64,000 nucleotides of DNA, from positions 24,920,192 to 24,984,191 of the forward strand of contig CM067072.1 of NCBI GenBank assembly GCA_033980235.1, given 5' to 3'. The notes beneath the pieces were generated by a model. That model was not told the origin of the DNA and did no database searches. It saw only the letters and a list, made by a program, of their open reading frames with translations. How positions within the stretch are numbered: the first letter of the stretch is position 1; each line of letters begins with the position of its first letter. Source of the DNA: Diadema setosum. Taxonomy: Eukaryota; Echinodermata; Echinoidea; Diadematoida; Diadematidae. The position numbers and the translations under genes were made by a program. Positions 62,271 to 64,000 of this stretch are shown here, piece by piece.

Positions 62271-62618
62271 TTAATTATATATTATCAGTGCCATGTACAT
62301 TTTGTTGTGAAAATAATCGTGGTCGTTGAGCATCGCAAACAAACCAATACTTTGAAAAACCCAAAACACATTACACTGATCAAGCATGATGACAGATTAT
62401 AGAGGCTCACATATTCCAGTAATGTAGCAATGTATTGCCACAACGATACCACGCGCTTAAAAAGTTCACCTGTGTAGAATTTATGCGTGCTTTCTTCTTT
62501 TGTTCTGCTTCCACAAGCACCCAATCTGTCATGCATTCTTATGTGAAGCTGCTATCCTTGTTCACTGTGATTTGTTATGAATTTTGAAAACAATCTCATT
62601 CCTCGTACCAATCACTAT

Positions 62619-63219
62619 GACCCCGTTTACAGTGCGAGGCTCGGCCGCGGCTCGGCCGCGGCCGAGTCCAGCCCCGCTTCAGTGTAAACGCGCAAAAGGC
62701 CAAATGCGAGGCCAAAATTGGCCTCGCATTTGGCCTCGCTCTGGAGGTGGTCTCGGCCGCGGCCGAGCCGCGGCCGAGCCCGGCCTTTTCTTGGTGTAAA
62801 CGCAAACTGGGCCAAATGCGCGGCCAATTGCGCGGCCAGTTTTAGTCTGGCTTCCAAACCCTCTGCCTGTATCTTTCGCTGTTCAGGATATTAACCCCCT
62901 CAACGTCGAAAACTAGTATAGTTTAAGGTGGTTTTGTCCTGCAAAGGATTTTTTCCTTCGGCAAAGGCCTTTGCCCGAACGGCCACTTCGTCGCCACGGA
63001 ATTCAGTTGGCAAAGGGTCTGAAAACCAGACAATACCAAATTGCCTTAGTTTACAAGCAGAGCGCCACTACGACCAAATAATGAAAGGTTTGAATCGAAA
63101 GCGCGGCCGAGCCCAGCAGTGTAAACAGACAAAATTGCGAGGCTCGGCCGCGCAATTGAGGCCGGTCTCGGCCTCGGCCGAGCCACGGCCGAGCCCGGCC
63201 CCGCACTGTAAACGGGGTC
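62619..63219. repeat. GC-rich MITE with nested element
   Basis: Ends GACCCCGTTTACAGTGCGAGG and CCCCGCACTGTAAACGGGGTC are inverted. The interior is built of GGCCGCGGCCGAGCC-type units, far richer in CG than its surroundings, and of inverted blocks such as AATGCGAGGCC/GGCCTCGCATT. A second element is nested at 62843-63033. Confidence 0.85.
62843..63033. repeat. Nested MITE related to 10224-10397
   Basis: Ends TAGTCTGGCTTCCAAACCCT and GGGTCTGAAAACCAGAC are inverted and match the ends of the element with the 9-bp duplication. Shared interior motifs are CTCAACGTCGAAAAC, TTAAGGTGG and GGCAAAGG. No clean duplication is visible here. Confidence 0.7.
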
Positions 63220-64000
63220 TTAATATTCTATAGCTTTGTACCCAGTATAACAAATTTATAGATGTTCAAATGTACAAGCCTGAAAGTCATCCGGAGGTCT
63301 CCTTTAAGGTTTGTACATATCAAGTCGGATGATGGCCTATGTTCTTCATTTCGAAGTTTTGTTAATCCGAAAATGAAATGAGGTTCTTTATTCCATGCAC
63401 ATACAATATTGCGCTATGATAACAAATACAATTAAAAAAAATTGTATATATAAAACACAAAAACTGCGAAAATATTCTTTGATTGCATATCGATGCACAT
63501 GAATGTCTAAAACAGACAGATCTGATCGAGTTAGAACTATGTAAATTGAATTTAATCGAGATTAACTGAATTTTTACTCAAATTCCTCAAAAGGCCTACC
63601 ATCCTCAAAAAATCCCACCTAAATAATGTTCCTTCTCTCCCTAGTCCTCCCCCATTTCTGCATCCCCCCCCCCCACCCACGGTTGGGATGGACGATAATG
63701 TTGGCAGTAGCATTCTTCAACCGTGCCTGTAATAGGTACCAGATATTCTCCTCTTTATATAAGATATCAGAAAGAAATTCATTTGTACATAGAAAGGAAG
63801 AGTGTTTCTGACTTTTTTTTTTTGTTCTTCTAATTTATCTTCCATAATTCTGATTAATTTCAATATAGATAGGGATGTTTTTCCTCTACTTGTAGATATG
63901 AAATACTTTTCAAGGATAATAAACAACTGACTGATTATTTCCTTTATTTGATTCCTTCATGCCAAAAATAATGTCTTTCCAAGTACAGTGATACGAATCA
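63220..64000 (+). other. Non-coding window end
   Basis: 63287-63307 is a lone right end of family G (TCCGGAGGTCTCCTTTAA). 63379-63440 (GGTTCTTTATTCCATGC...) may be an inverted LINE 3' end. No exon recognised. Confidence 0.4.

Noticed and set aside
62584..63253. Several overlapping open frames on both strands rich in Ala, Arg and Pro.
   Set aside because: They come from the CG-rich repeat units of the MITE at 62619-63219.

Overview
This is a eukaryotic window, most likely from a marine invertebrate deuterostome and probably an echinoderm. It is AT-rich, has few genes with small exons and large introns, and is crowded with fold-back miniature transposons, a CR1/L2/Jockey-type LINE, tRNA-derived SINEs and long microsatellites. 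The phylum is inferred from this repeat style and from the two genes recognised; nothing in the sequence settles the species. There are no bacterial-style operons, CRISPR arrays or viral genes.

Genes. (1) On the minus strand, the first three coding exons of ASNSD1 (asparagine synthetase domain-containing protein 1) lie at 14049-13987, 13298-12888 and 9719-9600. They join in phase 0 with canonical GT/AG sites and encode the N-terminal glutaminase-type (Ntn) domain. The later exons, including the asparagine synthetase domain, were not found. A conserved-looking block at 1179-876 on the same strand may belong to this gene or to another one. (2) On the plus strand, 40899-41862 is the first coding exon of a myostatin/GDF8-GDF11-type TGF-beta ligand. 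It holds a signal peptide, an unusually long linker and the start of the latency propeptide, and it ends in phase 1 as exon 1 of vertebrate MSTN does. The rest of the gene was not found, so 41863 to the window end is probably mostly its intron 1. ASNSD1 and MSTN also lie near each other in vertebrates (human 2q32), so this pair looks like ancient linkage.

Layout. 1-9.6 kb: repeats and possible downstream ASNSD1 sequence. 9.6-14.05 kb: ASNSD1 exons, with a 1-kb palindrome and two small MITEs in intron 2. 14.2-30 kb: gene-poor, with fold-back elements, SINEs and an expanded GAATT array. 30.0-31.5 kb: a 5'-truncated, frameshifted LINE reverse transcriptase. 32-39.5 kb: a dense run of MITEs. 40.5-41.9 kb: GDF8/11 promoter region and exon 1. 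42-64 kb: repeat-rich non-coding sequence.

The most striking pattern is that many elements are flanked by TTAA and start TTAAAGGR (ending YCCTTTAA). This is the signature of T2/Kolobok-type MITEs. At least six sequence families and about sixteen copies can be picked out by eye. No transposase was seen, so they are non-autonomous here. I found no clear case of a wholly new functional system. The best leads are the TTAA element set, the 1-kb palindrome with its separate half copy, the synteny, and the long insertions in both proteins.
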